A stretch of 64,000 nucleotides of DNA from Gigaspora rosea (taxonomy: Eukaryota; Glomeromycota; Glomeromycetes; Diversisporales; Gigasporaceae). The position numbers were made by a program, and so were the translations under genes. Shown piece by piece: positions 1-12,705 of this stretch; position 1 is the stretch's first letter, and each line of letters opens with the position of its first letter. The notes under the pieces are model-generated. The model was given only the letters and a program-made list of their open reading frames with translations, was not told the DNA's origin and made no database searches. The stretch lies in contig QKWP01000427.1 of assembly GCA_003550325.1 (NCBI GenBank), positions 254,520 to 318,519 of the forward strand, given 5' to 3'.

Positions 1-845
1 TCAATTAGATACACGAGATCGACTAACTTGTTTGGTGTTAGAATAAATTAAGGTAAAGTTACTTGCTTCTGCACTTTACAGATTTTATTTTTAAATTGTG
101 CATTTTGTGATCTAAATTCGAACTTACCGTAAGCAATCATTATTCAAACTTTGCCTTATACTAAAATACAGTACTAGTCGTTTTACTAAAACTAAATTGA
201 AATATCTTATTAACAAACCATTTTTTATATATTGCTATGAACATGACGTAGGTACTGAGAAAAAGCATTTTATTGATATTTAAAATCTGCTGAAGGTTGC
301 GACCCTGACGGAAAATTGAATCTCAGATTCTATTACGGGAGTGTGGGCCGAAAAAAAAATGTAAAGAAGGCATTTGAATGTTTATTTTAAATCTGCTGAA
401 GATGCTAATTTTGGTGAAAAGTCGTAGTCTTTGATATATTGTATAGGCACTGATATAGGAATTGGCACTGCTAAAGACAAAAAAAGCGTTTGAATGGTTT
501 TTAAAATATGTAGAATGCAGTAATTCTATTAGATAATTTAGTCATAAGAATCTGCAATAAAAATGGTATAGGCGTTACAAAAAGTATGACATTTGAACAG
601 TATTCAAAATCTGTTAAAGGAGATGATCTTAATGGACGACACAGCCTTGTGTTTTACTATAAGAATGGTTTTTACACTACTAAAGATGAAAGAAGTGGTA
701 TTTAGGAAAATACATTCTTGGATCTTCTATGAGAACGTATAGGTACTGCTGAAGATGAAAAGAAAGCGTTTGAATGGTATTAAAATCTGCTGAAGATGGC
801 GACTATAATTTTGGTTGTTGCTATGAATATGGCGTCGGTACTGCT
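1..845 (+). pseudogene. Decayed Sel1-like repeat (SLR) coding sequence
   Basis: No open frame survives, but repeated blocks translate to Sel1-like repeat signatures on the + strand. The clearest is at about 741-840, reading GIGTAEDEKKAFEWY, stop, KSAEDGDYNFGCCYEYGVGTA. Similar degraded blocks occur near 250-300, 360-400, 470-500 and 590-700, spaced by about one 36-residue repeat. Sel1-like repeats form alpha-solenoid scaffolds and are strongly expanded, often joined to kinase domains, in Glomeromycotina. Frameshifts and stops in every repeat show this copy is dead. It ends at an A-tract at 846-865. The family assignment rests on the repeat pattern; no other domain is visible. Confidence 0.6.
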
Positions 846-1947
846 AAAAAAAAAAAAAAAAAAAAAGTATTTCCTGGGAAATATATAGTGCATTTATTTA
901 CGGAGGGTTTTACTACATTGTAATATTTGTAATTTTTATGTGATCAAATAAAATTATTTTATGAATGATTTTTTTTTATTTTTATTTTGAAAGTGTTACA
1001 TATCGGTTCAAGAAATAAATATATTTAAGATTAGGTCAATATAAAAAAGACTAAGACGAATTGAAATTTTGGCATATTTATTCAGTTGATTACTAACTGA
1101 TTGTTATTAATATCGTCTCTCTTTTCGATTATTTCAATTCTAATTTCTTAATAATAATACCCAACATTAAATAGTTCATATATATTATACTGTACAGTAC
1201 ATAACCGCAGATTTTTGATAATATTCAGGCATCTTATCCTTTGCAATTCCAATTCATTTATGATAACAATACCCAGCATTACACGTTCCATCAAGTTAAT
1301 AAAACCTACACTGGTGAATTTTAAAAATTCGACATGTCGAATGGCAACATTCGACTACCATTCGACATGTCAAAATTTACCAGTGCTAGCAAATTTTTGG
1401 TGGTAAATCAATGCCTTATGTTCATTCTTTTCTAATGCTCTATGCTACCTTCAACATCCGGATTCATTGATATGTTTTTCTTCACTTCGCCTGCATGTAT
1501 AATAGAATAAATAGAATGCTAATAAGTGTTAATGATATATTTCTTTGTTATAAATCCAAAATACTCTAATCTATGGTTTCGGTTAGAATCATGGCCTTAA
1601 TTTGGGCCTACTTCAAAATTACTTCACCTGGACTTTTTAGCCTTCACGTATATAAGCCTGGTTGCAAGAGGAGTTAAAATTTTAAAGTTGTAAGTTTAGG
1701 TTTTGAAACTACTGATCTTAAAAGTAGGTTCGCAACAAATGAATTGGATTTGTTTAAATATCGTACTATACATTTTTTTTTTTTTTTTTTTTTGGCTTTT
1801 TGTCATTCACATTCCAATAATAAGAAATTTTTACGCCGTATATTACTATTAAATGTCGATTTACCTTAAACCTTATATTTATTAATATCGAATAAATGAA
1901 AAAAAATTTATTACATGCATGATTAAAATACTAATATAATAAATTTT
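846..1947. other. Non-coding, AT-rich spacer
   Basis: No convincing coding frame. It holds A and T homopolymer tracts (846-865, about 1770-1793) and one short hairpin element listed separately. The 63-codon frame at 1215-1406 runs through that hairpin and is taken as chance. Confidence 0.5.
1309..1385. repeat. Short hairpin element
   Basis: Arms beginning CACTGGTGAATTTT and ending AAAATTTACCAGTG pair around a loop, with ATTCGACATGTCGAATGG-like sequence in both arms. Probably a miniature inverted-repeat element; no clear target duplication. Confidence 0.5.
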
Positions 1948-4427
1948 TTAATCCTCTTCATTTTGCAATACCATTTGACGTGCTAACTCAATAGGATCAT
2001 AACTCATATTACCTACATCTCTAGCCCGATTAGTTGTAACAGGTTCTGAAGAAAATACTGCATCTCCAGATGCTAAAAACTCTGTTAACGTTAAATCTAC
2101 TAAATCTGCAATATTTAACGTTAAACTTTCAAAATATTCGCTTTCATTAATATCATCCAAATTATTAGTCTCGCCATTATCAGTATTTTCGTCTGACATT
2201 TCAAGCAAATCATATGTAACCATAGATGTATTAATACTTTCATATAACTCTTCGTTATTTAAATTTTTGCCATAAAGTTGAAGTTCTTTATCAGAATTTG
2301 AAAGATAGTAAGAGCGTATTTTTGCCATATCTTCTACTCGAGAAATACAAAGTCGAGTTCGCTTATCACCATAAAACCATTTAAGCATTGAGAAGTTTCT
2401 TTCGCAGACGGCTTGTGAAGGAACAATCGAGAATAAACGTAATGCTAATTGTTGGAGTTGATCTTGATCATCATCAACATATACGCTATGCCACCATTTA
2501 ATTGGTGTTTCACGAGTAGAATTATAGGAAAGATGGTAAGGTTTATCTTTCCGTTTCCAACTTCGCATTTCTACCAATAATTGTGTACATGACTCTTCCG
2601 AATAATGTAAATCATTCCAAATTAATGCAGCTGTTTCATAAATATTATCCAATACTGTTCTCTTTAAGCCACGACCTAATACATATATATAATTAATTTT
2701 ATATACAATATATACTTAAAAAAAATTTAGCCAAAATCGAAATCTTTATGTGACCTGATTATAAATTTTATATCTAAAAACTGGGTTTTATATATAAAAT
2801 TTATGATCGGGTCGCATCTCTAGACTTATATATATATACCTCTATATAAAGGATGTAACCAGTATACAAGAATTGTAACAGGATTTACAAGTTCATCGAA
2901 TCGTCGATTAAAATTATTAATAATATTTTTTTTCCATGGGTTAGAATTTTCAACTCGATTAATATTTGCAGCTAATTTAACCAAACCAATAAAAACATCA
3001 GCTAAATTGGCTGTTTTAGCTTCTAAACAATTTGTTAATTCCTTTACAGGTTTTAAAATAACAGAAACCTGACGGCACTTAATATAAAAATCTTCATCCT
3101 CAAGAAGATCAAATACCGCAGTATTAGAGATTACAGACATGTGATTTTCCAAAATCTATAAAAAAATTATACTATCGTTATATACTATAAAAAATAAATA
3201 TAATATTAACTATTACACTTACCCAATCAAAAACGGGCTTGGATCTAACAATTGAATCTACTGTCGTAAAAAGTGTTCCCCAACGAGTTTTGCAATATGA
3301 TTTAATTTCCCCACCTTTGATTTTCATAAGACGAAGTTGTTCTGAATAATATCCATGAGCAATATGAGAATTATGAAAAAAATTTAAAATTAAGCCGCAT
3401 TTGGTAATAATATCTTTAATTGAATCTAATTTACTAAAATCAGATGCAAGCAAGTTTACTGCATGTGCAGCGCATCTAATATTTAATATAGAAGGGTAAG
3501 TGTTGTGAACAATTTGACGGGCTACTCGAAGATTTGCTCCTGAATCTGTAACAATTGCCACAAACTTTTCAACTCCTATTTTTTCAATAAAACTTAAAAT
3601 TTCACTAGCCATAAATTCTCCCGTATGACTAACTTTGTTATACTCCTTAAGTTTAATAAGATATTCTTTACGTTTAGATGTAGTGATTATAAAGTTATAA
3701 ATTGAATCGTGAGCAGGTGATGTCCATCCGTCAAGGGCTATTATAATATGATAAAAAAAAATTTTTTTTAAATTTTAATTTATTAATTATAATTTTTTAA
3801 AAAAAAATTATATTACATACATAAAGTAAGAAATTTTTCTTTTTCTAGATCATTATCAATTCGTTTATCAATTCTTAAAACTTCTTGGTCTAAAAAACGA
3901 CCAGAAAGCATATCACGTGATGGAAGTTCATATCCAGGAATTGCAAGTTGAAACAAATCAATTATGAAAGGATTTTCTACAGTTTCGAATGAAAAATTAC
4001 ACATAATCCAAGCTTTTAAAATAGCTTTATTTAAAGATTCTACTCGTGCTTCAGGAAGTGGTTCAATTTTTGGAAAATGGATTGTAATTTCAGATTGATT
4101 ATGCTTTATTTTTTTTCGTACTGTAGTTTTTTCTTCAGCAATAATATCTCTCCAAAAATATTTAACTTCATCAGGAACATTTAAACATTGTCGAGCAAGA
4201 TGCAAGCGCATATCATCAGGTCGACCTCTTTCCCATGAAACAGGACAATATTTACAACTAGCTTTATAATGTCCCCGACCTAAACTGGAACCTTGATTAA
4301 AATAAAGCCAAATATCTCCTTGCTTTTTACCACCAACATTTCTGCGTTTTGTAAGTGATTGGCTCGATTCATTTGTTTCGTTTGTTTCACTGTATTCTTG
4401 TGGTTCATTTTCACTTTGTGATGCCAT
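1948..4427 (-). CDS. hAT-family transposase with BED zinc finger, four exons, intact
   Basis: Exons complement(1948..2675, 2840..3155, 3223..3737, 3821..4427) join into 721 codons with no stop. Introns use GTATGT, GTAAGT and GTATAT donors and TAG acceptors. In order: an acidic N-terminus; a BED-type zinc finger (CKYC, later HLARQC, about residues 59-85); a central DUF659/RNase-H-like region with LDGWTSPAHDS at the exon 1/2 join, then VTDSGANLRVAR and RCAAHAVNLL; and a C-terminal hAT dimerisation region (WWHSVYVDDD, LALRLFSIVPSQAVCERNFS). Cut-and-paste hAT transposases give 8-bp target duplications, the size seen around many miniature elements in this window, so this or a relative could have mobilised them. 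The element's own termini were not found. The start is the first ATG of the open N-terminal exon. Alternatively it is a domesticated ricesleeper-like gene. Confidence 0.85.
2749..2822. repeat. Small hairpin element inside the third intron of the hAT gene
   Basis: TGTGACCTGATTATAAATTT at 2749 pairs with AAATTTATGATCGGGTCGCA near 2796-2815, followed by TCTCTAG. The end CTAGAGATGCGACCCGATC resembles the terminus of the 18868-18977 MITE (TAGAGATGTGATCC), so this looks like a decayed hAT-type MITE nested in an intron. Confidence 0.5.
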
Positions 4428-5465
4428 TAATTTTCAAAAAAGATATGTATCGTCGTAAATATATATCAATATATATATCGTCCTATTATAATCAGGATTC
4501 AGTATTCGATACTAGATTTAAACTTGATACACGTTTTAGTTAAATCGTTAAATTTAAATACTACCATATAAAGTAAGTAATGTAAAGTAACATTTAGAAT
4601 TTTAACATGATGTTTCCTTTTATAAATAACCATTATTTTTTCATTAAAGCATGAAACCGGATTTTTTTTTTATCTGTACGGATATATCCTTTAAAAAAAT
4701 TAATTACTAATTTTTTTAATCCAGTTGTTTTTAGATTACACGGATATCCACGGATCTTGCGGATGACCTAAACCCCTTTAAATAACCGGATATTCTACGG
4801 ATACCACAGATAAGTGAGCAGGTTTTGCATTGATATCTGATTAAAATCACGATATACTGTTATACGCTAACAAAAAAGTTTTTTATCATTGTGAAAGCGT
4901 GAGATTTATTCTCATGCTGATAGATATCAGTGGCTGATTTTGAAATTTTGGCTGGAATCGAAACCACCGCTTCTAATTGGCTAATTCAGTTTCAGCGAAC
5001 TTTGATGATTTGAATTTATTCGTTGCATGTAAAGAAATTATGAAGAATTATAAATTTTAACCGATTTAATTTATTTTAACTTCTTTTTTTTTTGCATTCT
5101 GAGCCCTAATTAAAAAATACGGCTTCTGTTCAGGTAATTTTTTAATATTAGTAATCATATGAAACACTATTTAATAAAAATCGAATTGCTTTATTTAATA
5201 AATAAAATCGAACCGGTAATTTTATTTATTTATTATAGTGATTACGTCTTTACAATTAAAAATCAAACAATCGAGATTTTTAAAGATTGTGTTTTTAAAA
5301 CATTTGCCATCCTACTACTATAACATGTAAATTCGTGATGTGACCTGTTATCCAAAGGACACATCGCTATATCTGGATATGTGTTAGTTATACAGATATG
5401 TAGTTCTGACCTCTAAGTGTACTAGTAAACTGAAATAATTCTGGACTGGAAATTCCATTCCGCCA
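4428..5465. other. Intergenic region with decayed GGATATCC-rich repeat
   Basis: No gene seen. Between about 4670 and 4830 there are several CGGATAT/ATCCACGGAT words, resembling the core of the 18868-18977 MITE in decayed form. The rest is AT-rich sequence without recognisable signals. Confidence 0.35.
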
Positions 5466-5482
5466 TTTTACTATTCTACTAT

Positions 5483-5640
5483 CTCACCATTTCACCAATT
5501 CACCGATTCACCAATTCATCAATTCACCGTTTCACCAATTCACCAATTCACCAATTCACCAATTCACCAATTACACCAATTACACCAATTCACCAGTTAC
5601 ACCAGTTACACCAAGCCGATTGGTGATTGGTGAAATGGTG
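5483..5640. repeat. Minisatellite of CACCAATT units
   Basis: A run of about 10-bp units of the form TTCACCAATTCACC, drifting to TTACACCAG, then turning into an inverted GATTGGTGAAATGGTGAAA segment near 5620-5650. Some units could fold on the inverted tail. Confidence 0.7.
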
Positions 5641-5734
5641 AAATCATTTCACCACTCGGATTTAGTTTCACCAGCATCTATAGCTGCTAATATGTAAACA
5701 TCGGGAAGTTGTTTAAAACATAATGCTAATAGTA

Positions 5735-6005
5735 GTAATTTTAAACTTTAATATCTCATAAACTAATGAAGATATATCTATAAAATTATACTTGTTCGAA
5801 TCATTTTAATGTGCACTTTAGTGTAATAGAACCATTTTCACACCTTTTATATAAATCAAAGCGTAATTCAGAAACAAAATAACATTTTTATTATTGAAAA
5901 ATTCAAAATGGCTCTATTACGTTAAAGAACATGTCAAGACGATTCAAATAAGTATAATTTAATAAGCATACCTTTATAAGTTTACAAGTTATTAAAGTTT
6001 AGAAT
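5735..6005. repeat. Inverted-repeat element of about 270 bp
   Basis: The left arm (AAACTTTAATATCTCATAA, later AATTATACTTGTTCGAATC) pairs with the right arm (GACGATTCAAATAAGTATAA, later AAGTTATTAAAGTTT) around a loop near 5840-5900. Looks like a MITE; no target duplication identified. Confidence 0.5.
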
Positions 6006-6064
6006 TTACTATGTTTTGCCGTCATAAAATTGATCAACAAAAAAAATTGTTATTAGAGTTTACT

Positions 6065-6091
6065 ATATGGGCCCTCAAAAGTAGAAACCAG
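6065..6091 (+). repeat. TIR-like 27-mer, inverted partner at 18147-18173
   Basis: The segment starting ATATGGGCCCTCAAAAG and ending TAGAAACCAG recurs in reverse complement at 18147-18173, 12.1 kb away. The two could be the ends of one large element or two independent copies of the same terminus. Confidence 0.45.
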
Positions 6092-7465
6092 ACAATTTGA
6101 CTATTTTTGAAAATTAACCTGTTTGTTAGTCAGGTGCAAAATTTAAAGCCCGATCTTTTTTACTTAATTAATAATAAAAGCCTGATCACTTAATAAATTT
6201 TTGCGATACAACGGTTAAAAGCTTTTGACGCAATAATCTAAAAATAGATTTACCAAGATTTACCATGCAGATGTTGATTCACTATCTAATAGAGATTTTT
6301 CTAGATTATCATACTTGCACAATTATTACCTTTTTTTTTTTTTTTTATAGAGTACTTTACTTATAGAGTACGATCCATATTCAATATTATTATTTTACTT
6401 TTGGTTGTGAAGTATGAATCGTCGAATCTTTCTTTGTTGTTATCACTTAGGTTCCTTAGTCGTTATAAGGTCTTTCCTCAAGATTGGTGGCTCTTTCCGT
6501 TATATACAAAGATCTTGGACTTCATTCTTGACGTATATAAAAGAAGGTATATGTAAAATTGAAGTAACAGGTTTTTTTTTTCTTAAAATTCATTATTATA
6601 GTAACTTACTGGTTTCTCTTTGGATTCAATATTCTTACAATGTAAAGTTTTCTGGGTGCAAAGGATGAAAAGAAAGCATGAGTGGAAGTTTTGAGTCTTG
6701 CTGTTACTATGACGTAGGCACTGTCACGGAGAAAGAAAAGGCATTTGGGCGTATTTGAAATCTGCTGAAGGTAAGTTTTGGATCTTTCTATCTTAACCAG
6801 AAGCTGAATGCTACAAAGAGTTGAAATTATAATTGTTAGACGTGTCGATTTTAGAGTCCTTTCCGGTGGACTTTTCATTGGTGTGTTTTCGTGTCCGTTG
6901 GCCATCGGATTTATCGGTGCCTTTTTTGGTGGACTTTTTGCCATCGAGTATTGGCGGATGCATTTTGCAAGAACGCTACACTGACTACTTTAGCGTTAAT
7001 AGGAAAGTATAAAGTTGGATATTGTTATTACTAAGAAAAGTGGAGGCAAAAAGGATGAAAGATTCATTTCCAAAAATCCTCAGAAATTTTGACGAGGAAT
7101 GCTGATAGAACATACAAGCACAGGTAAGAAAATTTTTGTTTAATGTAAATTGAAGTTTGAAAAGAATGAACATAAATCGTTCATCTATTATCCAAAAATC
7201 AGACATGGGGTGATATTTAAAGTTGGATATCGTTATGATAAAAGGGTGTTCTCAAGATGGACTAGCTAGTGATCGTAATAGGCACAACAGCTAAGACGTT
7301 ATTGATTAGACCATTTGTGAGAACCGATAGTATGTATGTTGAAGACCGAAGTTATGGATGATCATATGATTGAATATACTCACATATCTACCTCATTGTG
7401 ATTAATTTATGATAGTGTTGATGCTCAAGTATTATAATAGATGGAATATTGATTGAAATTGATGT

Positions 7466-7795
7466 TTGAACAAACACCTTTACAATGATTACTATTTAGC
7501 GATTATCACGTTTTTACAAGATCGAAACAAAAAAGCGAAAATGATTAATCAACAGAAAGATAAAACACCATCTACGACAATTCCAAATTCTATTCCTTTT
7601 CAGACTACTACAAACCAACAGAAAAATAAAACGTCAACTCCAGTAATTTCGGTTCCTATTTCTCCTTTTTCAGACCTCACGAACTTTCATATGTTGCTAC
7701 AACCAAACTATTCGACCCAACTTTTTCTGAATCCCACCGCGACTAATAAATCAGATAGTGAATACGATGAAGAAATTCATATAAATATTTTTTAA
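7466..7795 (+). CDS. Small hypothetical ORF (109 aa), doubtful
   Basis: An open frame rich in Gln, Asn, Thr, Ser and Pro with an acidic end (SDSEYDEEIH). Two similar segments (QQKDKTPSTTIPNSIPFQTT and QQKNKTSTPVISVPISPFSD) look like an internal duplication of about 25 residues, which argues mildly for real coding history. No domain, signal peptide or membrane segment is seen. It lies in Sel1-like debris and could be a remnant exon. Product unknown. Confidence 0.3.
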   Translation: MNKHLYNDYYLAIITFLQDRNKKAKMINQQKDKTPSTTIPNSIPFQTTTNQQKNKTSTPVISVPISPFSDLTNFHMLLQPNYSTQLFLNPTATNKSDSEYDEEIHINIF

Positions 7796-8856
7796 AATGT
7801 TTTTATATTTTTCTCTAATATTAATAAAATATTATAGTTTATGGTTAGATTTCACTTTTAAAATTGCCTGATAATAATTGTAGTCAAGACAAGGCGATAA
7901 TTCGTTTATGTTGATAACAAACTTGAAATACTTGAACAATTGTTCTTTCTAATAAATAAATGAAAAATTTCGACCTATAAGAGCAACCCTGTGGAAAAAA
8001 AGGACGCCTGGGCCTCCATCTCTTGTTGATTGGAATGATAAATACCCTTGATCGGTTAAACGATCTTCCGCTACTGAAAATTTTCTCTTTGACGGATTAA
8101 GCTTTTATCATGTATTTATTCATTGAAACAATCGATTCGTTAAACTATTTTTTTATTAATTAAAATTTGCCCTTAGACCAGATTGACTAAGGGGCTTGAG
8201 AACACCCAAAGGAATTGGGAGTTAAAAAAATAACGTCTAGGCATTTATTCATTTCAAAATTTGTAGAGATGATTGAATATATAAATTCAAATAAGAATTT
8301 ATTATTAAATGGGATTGGATTTGAAAAGGATAAACATAAAGCATTCATTTATTTTCAAAAATCCGCAGAGATGGGTACGTTGATGTAACCTATAATTAAG
8401 GTAAAAAAAAAATTTGGTTTAATGGAATTGGATGAACATAAAATATTCATCTATTATCCAAAATCAACAAAGATTTGTGATGCTAGTGAAACTATTAATG
8501 TTGAATATTATTATAATTAAGGAATTAGAGTTGAAAGGATAATATTTATTTTCAAGAGTCTGCAGCGATATAAACGCTGATGGAACATATAACCTAGGTA
8601 AGAAATTTGTATTAATTTAATGGAATTGAAGGTAAAGAGAATAACATAAAGGATTCATATATTAGCAGAGATTTGTGACCTTTCTTCACTAAATGCTTTC
8701 TGTTCATCCTTTTCAACTCCAATAAATACCTTCTGTTCATTCAATTCCTTTATCGAATGTCTTTTATACATCCTTTTCAACTCCACCAACACCTCTGTCA
8801 TAAAAATATCCAATATTAATGTTCCAGTAATTGGTATTGGAAGGATAGACAGAATG

Positions 8857-9156
8857 GAGTTAATACTTGGATCTGGATTTAATCATTTATATCCAAATTT
8901 AATCATTAAATCCGGATTTAATTGTTAGATCCAGATTTAATAGTTTGATCCGGACTTAGTTGTAAGATCTGGATTTAACAATTATATCTAGTATTGTTAC
9001 AATATATCTGAAACAGATTTGCAAGTAGACAGAGGTGATGTGCTTGCATATTTAAATCTGGATATTACACATATATCCAGATCTAATATCTAATGATTAA
9101 ATCTGGATCTAATGATTAAATCCAGATAAAATCTGGATCCAAGTATTAACTCTAGA
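8857..9156. mobile_element. hAT-type MITE with 8-bp target duplication
   Basis: ACAGAATG at 8849-8856 repeats at 9157-9164. Between them the ends are inverted repeats (GAGTTAATACTTGGATC on the left, GATCCAAGTATTAACTC on the right). The interior is a run of (A)ATCCGGATTTAATCATTA-like units in both orientations. Confidence 0.7.
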
Positions 9157-9365
9157 ACAGAATGCAATCGTCAAGGAATTGGAGTTAAAAAGGTTGAAAA
9201 TAAGACATTCAAAAATCTTTAGTGATGGAAATGCTAATATAATGCATAAACTAGGTAAGAAATTTCTATTAATTTGATCGAATTAGAGATGAAAAGATGA
9301 ATATAAGCATTCATCTATTATTACAAATTGGCAGAGATGTGTTATACTAGTAGAGATTTGGAATC

Positions 9366-10054
9366 GGAAAGAATAAATATAAAGATTTGAATTTTTTTAT
9401 TTTTATTTTTTTTTTTTAACGTAATGTATAGAATATATTATATTTTTTATTGTAATTTTTAAATAGTATTTTTAATAAAAAAAAATAATTTGCTTTTAAA
9501 AAAATGTTTTTGTTTTTATGTAATCAAATTTGATTGGTTGACCATGGGAGTGAAAAATATTAAACCTTACTCTGAGTGATAAATAAATGTACTCTAATCT
9601 AAGCAATTTAGCTAAGTAATTCTAATATAGTATATATTTTTTGTAATTTAATAATAGAAGTTTATTTAAAAATAAAATGCTTTTAAATACAGTATAAATA
9701 GTAATCTAAGTAAGCTAAATAATTTTAGTGAATTTGTTTTTTTGTAATTTATTAATAAAAATTTTTTAATTTGTTATTTATTTATTATAGGATCTCAAAA
9801 TTTAAAGTAAATTTGCTTATAACTAGATACAAAATAATAAAATTATATTTATTTTATTTTAAAATTTATAGTAATATAATTTAATAAAAAATACTGTATA
9901 TTATATATTTATAATTCTATAATAGTTTTTTATATAGTATAATAAAACTTTAATATTAATAATAAAAAAAGTTTAATTTTTATATAATTGTACAAGAAAT
10001 GTTGTTTTGATTTTTTTTTAAAATATTAAAATTTTATAAATTAAATACCTTAAT
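9366..10054. other. Extremely AT-rich spacer
   Basis: Almost only A and T, with long poly-T and poly-A words. No gene or ordered repeat seen. Confidence 0.5.
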
Positions 10055-11650
10055 TTATGCTTCTTTTTTAGGTTTTGGAATTTGAGGCATTGAACAATAA
10101 TCATCTTGTTTTAATAGATTTTGTATATGTTTTCTTACTTCTTCATAAAGATACCATTGTCGCAAAGCAGATAATCCTGGTGATTTTTTTAATATAGGAA
10201 ATGAATCTTTAGTTGATAATGATTGATTATGTCGAATTAAATTAATTTTTTGTTCAGCTCCATCAATTGAAGGTTTAATAATAACATGTACAATATTATC
10301 TTGACTAAAATAAAAGTGATGCTGTTTTAAAATTTGAGGAACTGTATCAAAATAATTGTTTAAAAATTCTGTCCAATTAAAAAAAGTTACTTTGTGTTGA
10401 TTATTTTCTATAACTAATTGTGGTATATTATAATTATTTGTTGTAGAATTTCTAACAACTTCTGCTAAATCTTCTAAATTATCAACTTCAGAATTTCGTA
10501 ATTTAATTTTAATAGTCCAAAAAATCCATCTGGAGAAAATTTAGTATGTCCAGCAACTATAAATGAATAAGTAATAGTTGAATGCAATTTCATTATTATT
10601 CTCTATGCTAAATATTTAATTATTGCATTATTTTTATTTTGTCCTGCACAATTATCAGCATGTATAATTATATGTTTTTCTCAAAGTCCATGATTTTCAA
10701 AATAATTATAAACTAATGAAATAACAGTATCTGCTCCTTTTCCAACCATTTCTTTTTCTTCAATTAAATAATTAATCTTAAATATTAAATATATTAATTA
10801 TTTAAAAATTATATTATACTATAATATTTTATTTAAATAATTACCTGAAGAGGAAAAGCATCTTCACATATTCCAAATACTGCAACTTTATAAAGTGATT
10901 TAAAATATATAGCTCCCTTTAAAAATATAAAATATTATTAAAATTATAATAAATAAAAACAATTAATGCTATATTAAAAATTACTTCTTGTTGTGAAGAA
11001 TAAGGTAATTGAATGCTTCTGCAAAGTCCCAAGATATATGATTTGTAATATCAATGCTATTAGAAAATTCCAGGGCGTAAAAATGAAAAAATATTAGATA
11101 TACTAAGTTTAGTATTTAAAATACATTTTCTATTAAATTAAAATTAAAATTGTTAATATAAATTAAAATATAAAATTTAATTAAAAATAAAACTTAAAAA
11201 CTTTACCTCTAATATTCTCTTTCTTAATTTGCCCAATCATTATGAATTTTCCATTCATTTATTGTTTGTTCTAATTTAGATTCAGGAATATAACTAATAT
11301 TAAATCGCATTGTTTTACATTTCATACATAAATCACTTCTAGGAGAAAGAAATTTAATTTCAGGAAGATATAATTTCCAAATATTAATAAAACTAGTTGA
11401 GCTAATTATATAATCAGGGTTTTCAATAAATGAAGACATATATAAACGAAATAAACTTAAATAGCTTTCAGTTACTGGAAGAAAAATTATAATTTTTGTT
11501 TCTTTTTCAAAATGTCGACCTAAAATAATAAAATTAATATTAGTATTAATTTAATAAATAATTAAAAATTTAAATTTTATACCAGGAGAAGGAAGTCCAT
11601 GAATATTAGCATAATTTGAAATAAAGGTTAAAATATGTAAAATGTTATGA
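10055..11650 (-). pseudogene. Pseudogene of a transposase-like DUF7869-type family
   Basis: Minus-strand blocks in order: NYANIHGLPSPG then RHFEKETKIIIFLPVTES (about 11640-11450); IENPDYIISSTSFINIWKLY then LSPRSDLCMKCKTMRF (11437-11290); ITNHISWDFAEAF with a frameshift before SIQLPYSSQQE (about 11060-10985); YFKSLYKVAVFGICEDAFPL (about 10910-10848); MVGKGADTVISLVYNYFENH, HADNCAGQNKNN and VAGHTKFSPDGFFG (10770-10520); then about 160 open codons to a TAA at 10055. This order matches a large multicopy eukaryotic family (DUF7869-like) thought to be transposon-encoded. In-frame TGA and TAG codons near 10675 and 10605 and frameshifts show it is dead. The 5' end is cut. The family name is from memory of motifs; a profile search would settle it. 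Confidence 0.55.
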
Positions 11651-12299
11651 TATAACCTCTGGGCATGTATTAGACCCCAGGTCTTGTATATAAACTTTTA
11701 TAGTACTATTTTGAATAGTATAATTGTAAAATTTTATGAATTCTTTATATTAGTATTGTTAAAACAATAGTCATATAAAAAATTCATAAAATTTTATAAT
11801 TACACTAATTTAAAAAAAATGCTATTGTTATATATAATATTATTACTGCATTAAATTAGTATCATAGAATTTGATAAATCTGCATATTACGATTTCTTTA
11901 TAATAGTAATGTAATATGCAAATTCATAAATTTTATTGTTGTGCTAATTCAAAAATGAAAATGCAATGATGAACCAAGCATAGCCACAAGATCATTTACG
12001 AAGTATAAATTATTTAATATACATGTGATTTAAAATAATTTACCAATCCTGTATATATTACATAAACGATTTTGATGGTTATGCTAGAACAGTTAAAGAT
12101 AGTTGTCACTTTACTTAACATAGTTAGACCAACTATTGCAGCATAAAGTTTATACTACTGTTTTTGATCATAGAATTTGATAAATTCTGCATGTCTTCAC
12201 AATAGTAATATCGATATACAGAATATAATTTTATGACTGCGCTAATTCAAAAACAGCAAGCCATTGTTCTATATAAGATAGTTTTTGCTTTGATTACAG

Positions 12300-12510
12300 A
12301 ATTTTATAAACTCTGCATACTGTATTTACTATTGTCTTCACGATGGCTATAAACTCTGCATATTTACCATTGTCTCCATGATGGTTATAAACTTTGCATA
12401 TTTACCATTGTCTTCACAATTGGTTAAACTCTGCATATTCATCATTGTCTTCACAATGGTTAAAACTCTGCATATTTACCATTGTCTTCATACTGGTATT
12501 ACCAAGTTCA
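12300..12510. repeat. Minisatellite, units of about 35-40 bp
   Basis: About five imperfect copies of ACTCTGCATATTTACCATTG followed by TCTTCACAATGGTTAAA. The counterpart in copy 2 lies near 15405-15605. Confidence 0.75.
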
Positions 12511-12519
12511 TTGTTGTGT

Positions 12520-12705
12520 ACTTACTGTAAATGACGCAGCCAGGACGGCCCCCAAAGTGCGGGTCACGAGTCTGCCAAGTCACGTAGAAGAATCATGTAA
12601 ATGAAATGCAAGAGCAAAAGTTAGTTTTTCATTAAACATTTGCACAGCATATCGAACAAATGTTGGATAATTTTTGCTTTTACGCAATCCTAGCATATCA
12701 TTCAC
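12520..12705 (-). pseudogene. Unidentified exon-like frame, copy 1 (interrupted)
   Basis: Same frame as the one described for copy 2, but with TGA where copy 2 has TGG (the codon after DSST). The coding-like stretch is richer in G+C than its surroundings and ends at a GTAAGT donor-like word. Product unknown. Confidence 0.35.

Larger units (their letters stand above)
6640..9365 (+). pseudogene. Degraded Sel1-like repeat gene, broken by insertions
   Basis: Scattered blocks read as Sel1-like units: 6700-6775 (YYDVGT, then EKEKAFGRI), 7005-7115 (KVGYCYY, then NADRTYK), 8315-8385 (GFEKDKHKAFIYFQKSAEMG), 8430-8500 (DEHKIFIYYPKS, then INVEYYYN), 8520-8620 and 9170-9360. Frames shift between blocks and stops interrupt most of them. 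The repeat form FEKDKHKAFIYFQKSAE is that of SLR proteins common in Rhizophagus-type genomes. A 300-bp element is inserted at 8857-9156. Nothing here could give a functional protein. Some GTAAG words after repeat blocks may mark old exon ends. Confidence 0.5.

Noticed and set aside
5483..5640. Possible CRISPR-like array
   Set aside because: Units are contiguous with no unique spacers in a eukaryotic setting; a plain minisatellite.
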